Assembly (NCBI RefSeq): GCF_003148845.1
Contig: NZ_QGHA01000001.1
Span: forward strand, 744,001 to 808,000
Source: Mucilaginibacter oryzae
GTDB lineage: Bacteria > Bacteroidota > Bacteroidia > Sphingobacteriales > Sphingobacteriaceae
Direction: 5' to 3'
Length of the DNA: 64,000 bases
Under the pieces are notes generated by a model that had not been told where the DNA came from, searched no databases, and saw only the letters and a program-made list of their open reading frames with translations. Shown piece by piece: positions 54,639 through 62,427 of the stretch; the stretch's first letter is position 1, and each line of letters opens with the position of its first letter. The position numbers were made by a program, and so were the translations under genes.

Positions 54639-55656
54639 CCGGGGGGCTAACCATTTTTGCCAAAGCCTCAATAAACTTAGGCGAATCATTCAAACTCTCC
54701 ACCAACTGCACATGTTCGCCGCCTAAGGCTTTGAATTCATCGCCATACTCGGTGGTAACCTCATGAACGGTTTCCAGGCAGTCGGCAACAAAGGCCGGGC
54801 AAAATACCAGCAGGCGTTTTTTACCTTCGGCGGCCAGTTTAGCTATAATCTCGCTGGTATAAGGTTGTACCCATGGGTCGTTACCCAGGCGCGACTGGAA
54901 GCAAATGGTGTATCTCTCTTTAGGGATATTCAGTTTTTCGGCAATAAGTTTAGCCGTATGGTGCGATTGCGCCGAGTAACAAAACCTGTTGGCATCGGTA
55001 AGCGTTTCGCAGCAGCCTGACAATTTTAGGCAATGGTTATGGGTATGATCAGCTTTAACCAGCTGGCGTTGCGGTAAGCCGTGGAAACTGAACAATACGT
55101 GATCAAAACTCTCCGGATTATATTTCAGGGCGTTATCCGCGAAGGTTTCGATCATCAGCTCATTATCATGAAATGAATTGATAAAACTGATGTTCGGCGA
55201 TGTTGGCCATTTACCAACCAGGTCCATAATTTTTTCATATACCGAACCGGTGCTTGCTGAGGCGTATTGCGGAAACATGGGAATTACCTGGATGTCTTCA
55301 ACCAAAGCTGCTTTTAAACGCTCCAAAGCCGATTCGATAGATGGTTTCTGATAACGCATGGCCAGTTCAACCATGTACCCGTCGCCAAGGCGTTCCTGCA
55401 AACCTTTTTGTTGTAAAAGGCTGTAGTGCAAAAGCGGCGAGCCTGTTTTATCATCCCAAATGGCCTTGTACAATTTAGCTGATTTTGGCGCCCTGAACGG
55501 TACGATAATCCCTTTAACCAAAAGCGTTCGTGCTATCGGGTTGATATCAATAACCCGTGGGTCCATCAAAAATTCGTCGAGATAACGCTTAACATCTGCT
55601 GTCGAAGGGCTGTCAGGTGTGCCCAGGTTAACCAGTAAAATTCCTTTTTTAGCCAT
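54631..55656 (-). CDS. hemH: Ferrochelatase
   Basis: A 341-residue class I chelatase inserting Fe2+ into protoporphyrin IX (or coproporphyrin III). KKGILLVNLGTPDSPSTADVKRYL is the family start. The catalytic His lies in FSFHGLPQRQL, and SRLGNDPWVQPYT and FCPAFVADCLET complete the metal and porphyrin site. The ATG at 55656 is preferred to a TTG 5 codons upstream. The last residues (VSPPAP) and the TGA itself fall in a CCCCC-TTCA-GGGGG hairpin that resembles a common intergenic repeat word. Confidence 0.94.
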   Translation of the reverse strand: MAKKGILLVNLGTPDSPSTADVKRYLDEFLMDPRVIDINPIARTLLVKGIIVPFRAPKSAKLYKAIWDDKTGSPLLHYSLLQQKGLQERLGDGYMVELAMRYQKPSIESALERLKAALVEDIQVIPMFPQYASASTGSVYEKIMDLVGKWPTSPNISFINSFHDNELMIETFADNALKYNPESFDHVLFSFHGLPQRQLVKADHTHNHCLKLSGCCETLTDANRFCYSAQSHHTAKLIAEKLNIPKERYTICFQSRLGNDPWVQPYTSEIIAKLAAEGKKRLLVFCPAFVADCLETVHEVTTEYGDEFKALGGEHVQLVESLNDSPKFIEALAKMVSPPAP

Positions 55657-55758
55657 AACTGTCGGCAACAAAAGTAGTAAAAAACAGGTGGTGATTTGTA
55701 ACAGCGGTCACAAATTACAAAAATGTGAATGAACTTTAGTTTGCCGGGTTGGGGAATT

Positions 55759-55997
55759 GTCTGAACCGGGATTTGGGGAATTTTTAGGATTAATGGGAGT
55801 TACTTTTAAAAATTTAACTTCTTGCGCTCATCTGTGATGAGTGCTTAACCTGGTTTAGCATCTGCGATGCATGACGCGCGATACAATCGCGCACCCACCT
55901 TAAGCACTCGTTTTGGAAACGAGCGCAAGAAGATTGCGATTCTTTGGTTCGCCTTGTATTCTGTTTATTCTCAAATTCTGTAAATTCTGATTCAGAC
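55759..55997. repeat. Palindromic intergenic repeat (family A, copy 4) with inserted structured element
   Basis: The element opens GTCTGAACCGGGATTTGGGG at 55759 and closes at 55973-55997 with a 25-base arm ending CTGATTCAGAC. That arm is the exact complement of the left arm of copy 2 (14207-14231). The 115-bp structured element at 55818-55932 lies inside it, which suggests insertion of one repeat type into another. Confidence 0.7.
55818..55932. repeat. 115-bp multi-hairpin element, copy 1 (nested)
   Basis: The ends are perfect inverted repeats, CTTCTTGCGCTC (55818-55829) and GAGCGCAAGAAG (55921-55932). Inside, GAGTGCTTAA (55839-55848) pairs with TTAAGCACTC (55900-55909). Small hairpins ATC-TGT-GAT and GTTT-TGG-AAAC fill the side positions. 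GCATC-TGC-GATGC and GCGCGAT-ACA-ATCGCGC stand at the top. The result is a symmetric cruciform. Frames running through it, about 129 codons on the minus strand, are artefacts of the repeat. Confidence 0.85.
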
Positions 55998-56006
55998 ATT
56001 TCGCTA

Positions 56007-56121
56007 CTTCTTGCGCTCATCTGTGATGAGTGCTTAACCTGTTTTCGCATCTGTGATGCGTGACACGCGATACAATTGCGCACCCACCTTAAGCACTCGT
56101 TTTGGAAACGAGCGCAAAAAG
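56007..56121. repeat. 115-bp multi-hairpin element, copy 2
   Basis: The same element as at 55818 with 7 differences in 115 bases. The outer arms remain complementary except one base near the right end (GAGCGCAAAAAG). Six of the changes are in the central region, where the first top hairpin gains a pair (CGCATC/GATGCG). It starts 9 bases after the end of the family A element and ends 14 bases before the stop of the next gene. Confidence 0.85.
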
Positions 56122-56135
56122 AAAGACAAGCTAAT

Positions 56136-56810
56136 TCAAACCTTTCTCCATAATTTCCACCAGGGCACACCCGGCGCGTCATGGTGTTCGTAATGATACC
56201 CAAAAAAATAGCAGCTCAAAAAAGCCACTAAATGATTGCGCTTTTGGCTCCGGGCAAAATGCCTGTTATCATGCTCGCCCTTATGGGGCTGATAGGTGCC
56301 GAAATAAAACAACTGCAAAGTGCTGAGCAGGGACGGAACCACCCAAAACATAATGAGGTTTTGCTGAGGTACCCAAAGTTTCAGGATATTGAATATAATA
56401 GCCATCGACACAATTTGCCATATGGAAAGATAATTGCGGATAAACTGCACATACCAGCGCCAAAACCCGCTATCGTGATAGTCAGGATCGTCGGCGGTAT
56501 GCACATGGCTGTGGTGCAGGTGATGTTTGCTATATAATTGAGGATACCAGAACGACGCATACAGAAACGTACAAAGGTATCCAACAAAATTATTCAAACC
56601 TTTTACCGGCGATACGGTACCATGCATAGCATCGTGAGCGGTGATGAACAAACCTGTGTACAGGTGCATTTGCACCAACACCAGCAAATAAACCAGCGGA
56701 TTGGTAAAACTGAATTGCCACCTCATTAATAAAATGATACTCGTAGCCCAACAGCCTATAACCAGCAGGGCCACTAAGAAACCGGTATGTGAGGGGCTTT
56801 TTTGCATCAT
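56136..56810 (-). CDS. CrtW-like membrane di-iron carotenoid oxygenase
   Basis: A 224-residue fatty-acid-desaturase-superfamily membrane protein with about four helices. Histidine clusters are HDAMH (59-63), HHLHH (96-100), HKGEHDNRH (176-184) and HYEHH (206-210), which are the di-iron ligands. The HYEHHDAPGVPWWKL ending is characteristic of beta-carotene ketolases of the CrtW type. It would introduce a keto (or hydroxy) group on the carotenoid ring. It lies just downstream of ispH and near the carotenoid operon. A hydroxylase function cannot be excluded. Confidence 0.85.
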   Translation of the reverse strand: MMQKSPSHTGFLVALLVIGCWATSIILLMRWQFSFTNPLVYLLVLVQMHLYTGLFITAHDAMHGTVSPVKGLNNFVGYLCTFLYASFWYPQLYSKHHLHHSHVHTADDPDYHDSGFWRWYVQFIRNYLSIWQIVSMAIIFNILKLWVPQQNLIMFWVVPSLLSTLQLFYFGTYQPHKGEHDNRHFARSQKRNHLVAFLSCYFFGYHYEHHDAPGVPWWKLWRKV

Positions 56811-56837
56811 GTTAGTTAAACAGCAAAAAGCGTGCTG

Positions 56838-57689
56838 TTAAAAATTTTCGAGGGCGGCTTTCACTTCCTGCATCAGCCACATAGGGGTAGAGGTAGCGCC
56901 GGCGATACCGACAGTATCATTGGGCGAAAACAGGTTTTTATCCAGTTCATCAACCGATGATATAAAGTAAGTATCCGGGTTATGTTTGCGGCAAACCTCG
57001 TACAGTACCTTGCCATTTGACGATTTTTTGCCCGATACAAAAACTATCTTATTAAAGCGGGTAGCAAATTTAGGCAGGTCTTTATCGCGGTTGCTTACCT
57101 GTCGGCAAATGGTATCGTTGGCTTTCAGGTCGTACCCGCGGGCAATCAGTTCATCCTTTACCGAGTAGAATTTCTCCATGCTCTTGGTAGTCTGGCTGTA
57201 GAGGGTGATATTGTGCGGAAGCTCAATATTATCCAATTCGGCGATATCCTGAAAAACAATAGCCTCGTTGTTGGTTTGTCCTTCCAGGCCTATTACCTCT
57301 GCATGGCCGTGCTTGCCGAAGATGAGTATATTCTCGTTGGCATCGTAGGATGTTTTGATACGGTTTTGCAGTTTCAGCACTACCGGGCAAGATGCATCAA
57401 TCAGGGTGATGTTATTCTCTAAAGCGGTTCGGTAGGTATCCGGCGCTTCACCATGGGCGCGGATCAATACTTTTTCGTTGTGGAGATCTTTAAGGGCTGC
57501 ATGCTCAATAATGCGAAGGCCTTTAGCCTTCAGTCGCTCAACTTCTTCGTCGTTATGAACAATATCGCCGAGGCAATACAGGTAGCCATCCTCTTCCAAA
57601 ATCTCTTCGGCCATATCAATGGCATAAACCACCCCGAAGCAAAAGCCCGAATCCTGATCGATAGTAACCTTTAACTGATAATCTCCCAT
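56838..57689 (-). CDS. ispH: 4-Hydroxy-3-methylbut-2-enyl diphosphate reductase
   Basis: A 283-residue Fe-S enzyme, the last step of the MEP pathway yielding IPP and DMAPP. The three cluster cysteines are Cys17 (GFCFGV), Cys101 (DASCPVV) and Cys195 (TICRQV). Active-site elements IRAHGEAP and GKHGHAEVIG are present. Shorter than E. coli IspH (316) by a trimmed C-terminus, as in many Bacteroidota. It precedes the CrtW-like gene by 28 bases and probably shares its transcript, supplying isoprenoid precursor for carotenoids. Confidence 0.95.
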   Translation of the reverse strand: MGDYQLKVTIDQDSGFCFGVVYAIDMAEEILEEDGYLYCLGDIVHNDEEVERLKAKGLRIIEHAALKDLHNEKVLIRAHGEAPDTYRTALENNITLIDASCPVVLKLQNRIKTSYDANENILIFGKHGHAEVIGLEGQTNNEAIVFQDIAELDNIELPHNITLYSQTTKSMEKFYSVKDELIARGYDLKANDTICRQVSNRDKDLPKFATRFNKIVFVSGKKSSNGKVLYEVCRKHNPDTYFISSVDELDKNLFSPNDTVGIAGATSTPMWLMQEVKAALENF

Positions 57690-57784
57690 GGTGTCGCAAA
57701 TTTACAGCATTTTAAATTGATGGTGATAATTTACAGGTTGATTTAATCAATTGAAATTAGCTTTTTTTAATAAATCCAGCAGGT

Positions 57785-57881
57785 GGTCGGTGTTTTCACC
57801 GTACCACATGATTTAGAAGTAGTCTCAATAATTGAAAAGGCATCTACAATCGTAAAAGTGGTACGGTGAAAACACCGATCC
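57785..57881. repeat. Inverted repeat built from CGGTGTTTTCACCG hairpins
   Basis: GGTCGGTGTTTTCACCGTAC (57785 onward, arm to 57807) is matched in reverse by GTGGTACGGTGAAAACACCG (57858 onward, arm to 57881) over about 21 bases. Each arm is itself a small hairpin (CGGTG-TTTT-CACCG). The spacer of 50 bases is AT-rich. It lies between ispH and the 3' end of the nuclease gene. Confidence 0.75.
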
Positions 57882-57936
57882 CAGGCTAAATCGTAAATAG
57901 TTGGATTGGATTTCTTCTGATCTACTATTACAGTTT

Positions 57937-59103
57937 TTATAAAATTATTCCCTGCGTTACTTTAAATAGGTATTCTATTTTTTCCTTCATGGCGAATTTC
58001 ATACTCCCATCTTCAATGGCTTTCCAGGCATCATATTTAGCCCAATTATCAAGAGGGGCCTGTATTTTTTCATAAAAAGGCCACCATAAATTCGACCGCA
58101 AGGAATTATTCCTAATTAGCTGTAATTCTTCAATTAAATATAAAGGTATTGGTGTCATATTGGGGTCCTGTTTTGCAACTACACCGTATATGAAATCTCT
58201 ATTCTTTGACCAAAATTGAAAACCGAAATTCACATGTTTCCATTCATCCTTCCAAAACCAAAAGCCAGTATAGTTTCCTTTGAAGTCGACGTTATTATCA
58301 TAATTTAGTCCCAATTCTTTAGCGATAGTAATAAGTTCAGTATCCAATTTATCAATCAACTTTGTTAAGGATTGTTTAAGATTGTCCGCAATTATAAATG
58401 AGGACTCGAGGTTAGATACTAATAATGTATAGAGTTCTTCGGCCATGGTGTCATTAAGAGTTTGATTGGTTAGGTATTTTATCAAGTTTAAGTATTGAGT
58501 GATTGATTCCCTAATAATCGGGAGCATCACTACTTCCTTTCTACAGAGTTCAAGCCACTCTGCTATATGATAAGCATAAGAATAACATTTAAAATCGATA
58601 TCAATATGCAACTCGTTTTTGCTTAGATCACTCGGTTCATTGCCTTCTAAGGTCAAATAAATCAAATCAGCCTTAGGCGAATATTTATGGTAACGATACA
58701 ATTGGTTAGCCTGATCGCCCGCGTAGATTTTATTTTCAATTATTATTTGGTGATTGTATTTGTCTGTTATAACAATATCAATTCTACCACCTTCTGTACC
58801 ATCTTCACTGATAAAGCCGGTGTGCTTTTCAATTTCTACCTTACAGCTTTCAGGATCTATAGTATTATTTTTGAAGCAAAAAGATTTTAAGAAAAGCTTT
58901 AAAAAAGTACCTTTTTGTCCATGGCTACCGTTAGGATTCAGCAATTCAGCCAAAAAAGCCGAGTGCATCCGTACTTCGGATGATTCGAGTTTAAGAATCC
59001 TGAAAACATTAAAATTTTCGCCGGTGAGTTCATTGATCTTTTTATATCGGTCATTCAGCGCTTTAACCTGATCAAGTAAATATTTGAGTTTAATTGTTTC
59101 CAT
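57937..59103 (-). CDS. PD-(D/E)XK nuclease superfamily protein
   Basis: A protein of about 388 residues. The nuclease site is visible: Asp109 in GRIDIVI and Glu123-x-Lys125 in IIENKIY, with a following Gln-rich helix DQANQLYRYHKY. The N-terminus (MHSAFLAELLNPNGSHGQKGTFLKLFL) is typical of the PDDEXK_4 group. The C-terminal 200 residues include Trp-rich strands (GFWFWKDEW). Such proteins are often accessory or defence-linked. The codon use is visibly more AT-rich than the flanking carotenoid genes. An ATG at 59103 is taken as start. Not linked by operon to its neighbours. Confidence 0.78.
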   Translation of the reverse strand: METIKLKYLLDQVKALNDRYKKINELTGENFNVFRILKLESSEVRMHSAFLAELLNPNGSHGQKGTFLKLFLKSFCFKNNTIDPESCKVEIEKHTGFISEDGTEGGRIDIVITDKYNHQIIIENKIYAGDQANQLYRYHKYSPKADLIYLTLEGNEPSDLSKNELHIDIDFKCYSYAYHIAEWLELCRKEVVMLPIIRESITQYLNLIKYLTNQTLNDTMAEELYTLLVSNLESSFIIADNLKQSLTKLIDKLDTELITIAKELGLNYDNNVDFKGNYTGFWFWKDEWKHVNFGFQFWSKNRDFIYGVVAKQDPNMTPIPLYLIEELQLIRNNSLRSNLWWPFYEKIQAPLDNWAKYDAWKAIEDGSMKFAMKEKIEYLFKVTQGIIL

Positions 59104-59186
59104 TGTGATGGCTTGGGTAAGCAAGTAAGCCTAATTGGATGACAATTGCAATAGGTGTTTTAACCTATTATTATAGAAGGTAGCCA

Positions 59187-59831
59187 TCAATACACCAAAT
59201 TTAACACCGCGAAAAATACAAACTGCGTTATCAGCAAAACCGTAGCGACAATGCTTTGCCGCTTAAACTCAAATTTTTCAAAAACAAAAAGCAACACGCC
59301 GCTCACCAAAAACCAGCATACGTAGTTTTTGATCGGGATCATTCCACCCGCCCAATGCCAGTAATCAAAACGGATGGCGATGGGTTCTATCAAAACGTCG
59401 AGCAGGGTTAAAATAGCGGCTCCTGTTATCACCCTTAGATATTTATTGCCTATCCGGCTCCGTTTTAACGTAACCCCGGCCGAGTAAACCAGCAGGAACC
59501 AGTTTACACCTATCAGCAAGGGCACCTCAAACAGTTTCCAACCCAAAGTGCCGCCATAGTTATAATTACCGAACAACCAACCGGTATGCACACCAATCAA
59601 TTCGGCAATAATTCCCGCACATGCCGTGATTAACGCGAATACAGCAAATTTTTTATTCAAGCTATCATGACTGTATATAACCACCGCCAGCATCAGCAAC
59701 AAATGCCAGTGCACCAATGCCATAAACAGCACATTTAACGAAGGAAGAATAAAACCGATAAGCCCTACGAAATGAAACAACAGAATGATAGTAATACATA
59801 GCCACTTTTTATCCGATAGCATTACATTCAT
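59187..59831 (-). CDS. CruF-like carotenoid 1,2-hydratase (DUF422 membrane protein)
   Basis: A 214-residue protein with about six or seven membrane helices. GIIAELIGVHTGWLFGNYNYG and LGWKLFEVPLLIGVNWFLLVYSAGV, then LLDVLIEPIAIRFDYWHW, are the conserved blocks of the carotenoid biosynthesis protein (CruF/DUF422) family. In cyanobacteria and Deinococcus this family hydrates the psi-end C1',2' double bond. Its ATG overlaps the TGA of the upstream glycosyltransferase (ATGA). It is the last gene of the operon. Confidence 0.88.
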   Translation of the reverse strand: MNVMLSDKKWLCITIILLFHFVGLIGFILPSLNVLFMALVHWHLLLMLAVVIYSHDSLNKKFAVFALITACAGIIAELIGVHTGWLFGNYNYGGTLGWKLFEVPLLIGVNWFLLVYSAGVTLKRSRIGNKYLRVITGAAILTLLDVLIEPIAIRFDYWHWAGGMIPIKNYVCWFLVSGVLLFVFEKFEFKRQSIVATVLLITQFVFFAVLNLVY

Positions 59832-60916
59832 ATTTTGCGCCCCTTCCAGGTGGTGGTTTTAGTAAGGTATTTTTGAACAGATACAACCGCAACCACCAGC
59901 AAGTTAAACATTTGAACAGGGTGCAGTACAATATTATACCCGGCTTTTTGCCCTGCCGAAAGCGAGATCATGATCCGCGTTAGCAAAATCAACCCCACAG
60001 TAAATAGGATCAGCGGCAGGTTAAGCGTTGTTAAAATAAACAACGGCCCGCCAATAATGAGGGTAATGTATATTAAAAAGCCTATAATACTGTAATTAAA
60101 CGCGGCCAGGAAGTTTTTGCTGAAACCGTTGATGGCTTCGTTATACCCATGGTACATGCGGCAACTGATCATGCCATTGGCCAGCAGGGCCTCGCCGTTA
60201 TAATTTTCGGCTTTGATGAGGCGCATGATTTCCACATCTTCAACAACTTTATTTTTAACTGCTTTGTGCCATTGCTGTTGATGATACACGTCGGCGTCAA
60301 ACAGCATAAACTGCCCGCTGGCAGCCGCTACCGAGGCGTTTTTTACCAGGTATACCAAACGTAACGGCAGCAGGTTGAGCAGTATATAGTGCATGAGGGG
60401 TACTACGGCATTCTCACCTAAAGTTAACATGGTTTGGTTGGTAAACAGGCTCAGTAAGCTTAAGCTGTGCAGGTGCATGCGGTGTACCGCGCTGTTAATC
60501 AGTTTTACATACACCTGTTCGTCGGCATCCAGAAACAGCAGGTATTTGCCATCGGCCAGTTGGGCTAACTGGTGGCAGGCATGGTTTTTTCCTATCCAGC
60601 CTTCGGGTAGCGTGGTGCCTTTAATAACTTTAAACCGGGGGTGGGCTGCGGCGAAATCCGAGCAAACTTTATAGGTATCGTCGGTCGAGTCATCATCGTA
60701 AATAATTACCTCGTAGTTTTGATAATCCTGCTGATGGATGGACTGCAACAGCGGCAGGATATTGGCCGCTTCATTACGGGCCGGTATCAGGATAGATACT
60801 TTATCTGTATAATGTTTGCTGATATGCGGCAGTTTGGGGTTGGAGATATAATTGAACAGCGTAACTGCAAACCGCAGAATGATGAAAAACAGGGTTATTA
60901 AGATGGCTATTGTCAC
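59828..60916 (-). CDS. CruC-like carotenoid glycosyltransferase (GT2, membrane)
   Basis: A 362-residue GT2 enzyme with one N-terminal helix and C-terminal membrane segments. VSILIPARNEAANILPLLQSI opens the GT2 domain, LLFLDADEQVY holds DxD, and VVEDVEIMRLIKAENY holds the ED motif. Organisation and context match CruC/CruG, which glycosylates the 1'- or 2'-hydroxyl of a carotenoid. The start is GTG. It lies 3 bases after the acyltransferase gene and overlaps the CruF-like gene by 4 bases. Confidence 0.86.
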   Translation of the reverse strand: MTIAILITLFFIILRFAVTLFNYISNPKLPHISKHYTDKVSILIPARNEAANILPLLQSIHQQDYQNYEVIIYDDDSTDDTYKVCSDFAAAHPRFKVIKGTTLPEGWIGKNHACHQLAQLADGKYLLFLDADEQVYVKLINSAVHRMHLHSLSLLSLFTNQTMLTLGENAVVPLMHYILLNLLPLRLVYLVKNASVAAASGQFMLFDADVYHQQQWHKAVKNKVVEDVEIMRLIKAENYNGEALLANGMISCRMYHGYNEAINGFSKNFLAAFNYSIIGFLIYITLIIGGPLFILTTLNLPLILFTVGLILLTRIMISLSAGQKAGYNIVLHPVQMFNLLVVAVVSVQKYLTKTTTWKGRKI

Positions 60917-60919
60917 GCT

Positions 60920-61546
60920 TTATATATCAAATTCGGTTTGAAGTGCTTTTGATGTTTCAAAATGCTGCTGGTAAGCCTGTTGCAATGCGGTTACCTCCTT
61001 TCCCGAATAATATCCGGTGTCGTTTTTAAGATAAACTGTTGCCGTAGGCTTTTTTTGTTTAAAGTACTGAATAAAAGTTGAGGCGAAAAGCAATTGGAAA
61101 TTTCCCTGCGCTTTTTCAATGATCCGCATAACGCCCTTTTCAAATTTTATGTTGGTAACAAAGTTAGCATATAACTTGCCTTGCGGAAACATCAAAACCA
61201 AATTTGCCGGCGCGGCAAGCAACTCCGCCGCGTAATCAAGCGATTGCAGGATGCTTTTTGAATCTTTCTTTACCGAAAACGCACCCACATATTTCAAAAA
61301 ATTCTCTTTGCGGGCAGTTTCCTCAAGTATCATTACATGCAATTTTTTCTTCAGCAACAGGTCATTAACACAGTACAGGATCAATCCGTCCCAAAAGCTA
61401 AAGTGATTGGCAATGAGCAATATCGATTTGTCTTGATCAACCGTTATCTCATTAAACAACAGTTCATGAAACTCCTGTTTCACTATCCGTTTAATATAAT
61501 AGTGAACTATGCGGTTCAGAAAGTAGTTGCTTTGATTACGGATCAT
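60920..61546 (-). CDS. PlsC-type acyltransferase (CruD-like), copy 1
   Basis: A 208-residue lysophospholipid-acyltransferase-family protein. ANHFSFWDGLI is the NHx4D catalytic motif and LMFPQGKL replaces the usual FPEG. The remaining substrate helix is ordinary. Basic N-terminus, no clear signal. It is a paralogue of the next gene upstream. Next to a carotenoid glycosyltransferase, it probably esterifies the sugar of a carotenoid glycoside as CruD does. General membrane-lipid acylation is the alternative. Confidence 0.84.
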   Translation of the reverse strand: MIRNQSNYFLNRIVHYYIKRIVKQEFHELLFNEITVDQDKSILLIANHFSFWDGLILYCVNDLLLKKKLHVMILEETARKENFLKYVGAFSVKKDSKSILQSLDYAAELLAAPANLVLMFPQGKLYANFVTNIKFEKGVMRIIEKAQGNFQLLFASTFIQYFKQKKPTATVYLKNDTGYYSGKEVTALQQAYQQHFETSKALQTEFDI

Positions 61547-61791
61547 ATTTTGACACGAATGTATGGCATGGCTTTGGGAATTTAATCGAATTTCACGAAT
61601 TAAAAAGCTTCATTTATTGGATTGAATCGGTGTCCATTCGATAGTTCGTCAAAAGTCGTGTGTGAAATGATTTTGACACGATTGTATTGCATGGCGACAA
61701 AAATTTATTCGAATTTCACGAATTAAATTGAGATCTATCGGATTGAATTCGCGCAAATTCGGCAATTCGCTAAAATTCGTGTAAAATTATC
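61547..61791. repeat. Diverged tandem duplication of an ACACGAAT-rich repeat (family C)
   Basis: A unit of about 123 bases beginning ATTTTGACACGAATGTATGG (61547) is repeated from 61670 as ATTTTGACACGATTGTATTG, with visible partial identity throughout (CGAATTTCACGAATTAAA in both). It fills the gap between the two paralogous acyltransferase genes. It resembles the inverted repeat at 8754-8880. Confidence 0.75.
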
Positions 61792-61799
61792 AGCTAAGC

Positions 61800-62423
61800 T
61801 TAGTGCTCCATATTGATCTGATTTTTCAAGGCCTGCTGATGGGCTGCGTTGATGTTCTCCTTTAGTTGATCAAAGGTAAGTTCATTAGCTATACCCAAAT
61901 CAAACAAGTGTACGTATGCCCTCGGTTTCAAACTCTCAAAATAATCTATCAATATGCAATGATACACCACCTGGCAGGGCCCTTTAACCTGCTGCATCAG
62001 CTTGTACACGCCTTTTTCAACATGCACATGTGTTTCGTGGTTAGAAAACAGTTCGCCCTGCGGAAAGATCACGATCAGGTTATCCGGCTGATCCAGGATA
62101 CGCGCCGAGTAGGTGAGCGAATCCAGCATCGCCCTTGATCCTTTTTGTATAGAATAAGCGCCTATATATCGCAGATAGCTCCGTTGATCGAACTGATCCT
62201 GCTGCATCATTACATAGTATTGCTTTTTGAGGTTGAAAACCGCCGTCCAGTTGGCGATAAAGCCGTCCCACCAGCTAAAATGGTTGCTCAGCAGCAATAT
62301 CGAATGACCGGGGCGCGGTTCAAATGGCTGTACATTAACCTCTTTAAAATTGCGGCTGATCCACCACCGTACATAAGTGATATATAATTTACTCCAGAAT
62401 TTCTTTTTACGCGACGGAACCAT
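61800..62423 (-). CDS. PlsC-type acyltransferase (CruD-like), copy 2
   Basis: A 207-residue paralogue of the acyltransferase at 60920-61546. LSNHFSWWDGFI carries NHx4D and IVIFPQGELFSN the FPQG block; the RYIGAYSIQKGSRAML segment parallels KYVGAFSVKKDSKSIL in the other copy. It sits 4 bases downstream of the alpha/beta hydrolase gene. Two acyltransferases in one carotenoid operon may act on different positions or acyl donors, or one may serve another lipid. Confidence 0.84.
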   Translation of the reverse strand: MVPSRKKKFWSKLYITYVRWWISRNFKEVNVQPFEPRPGHSILLLSNHFSWWDGFIANWTAVFNLKKQYYVMMQQDQFDQRSYLRYIGAYSIQKGSRAMLDSLTYSARILDQPDNLIVIFPQGELFSNHETHVHVEKGVYKLMQQVKGPCQVVYHCILIDYFESLKPRAYVHLFDLGIANELTFDQLKENINAAHQQALKNQINMEH

Positions 62424-62427
62424 TTTT

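Noticed and set aside
55818-55932. tRNA-like cloverleaf
   Set aside because: The fold has four arms, but there is no T-loop, anticodon arm or acceptor consensus, the ends are perfect DNA inverted repeats, and a second copy exists nearby; a mobile palindrome fits better.
55814-56203. 129-codon minus-strand frame with repeated SCARFQNECLRW segments
   Set aside because: It is a translation of the two 115-bp structured repeats plus the end of the CrtW-like gene; the internal repetition at protein level simply mirrors the DNA repeat.
61547-61791. CRISPR-like repeat
   Set aside because: Only two long, diverged units in direct tandem without spacers; not a CRISPR array.
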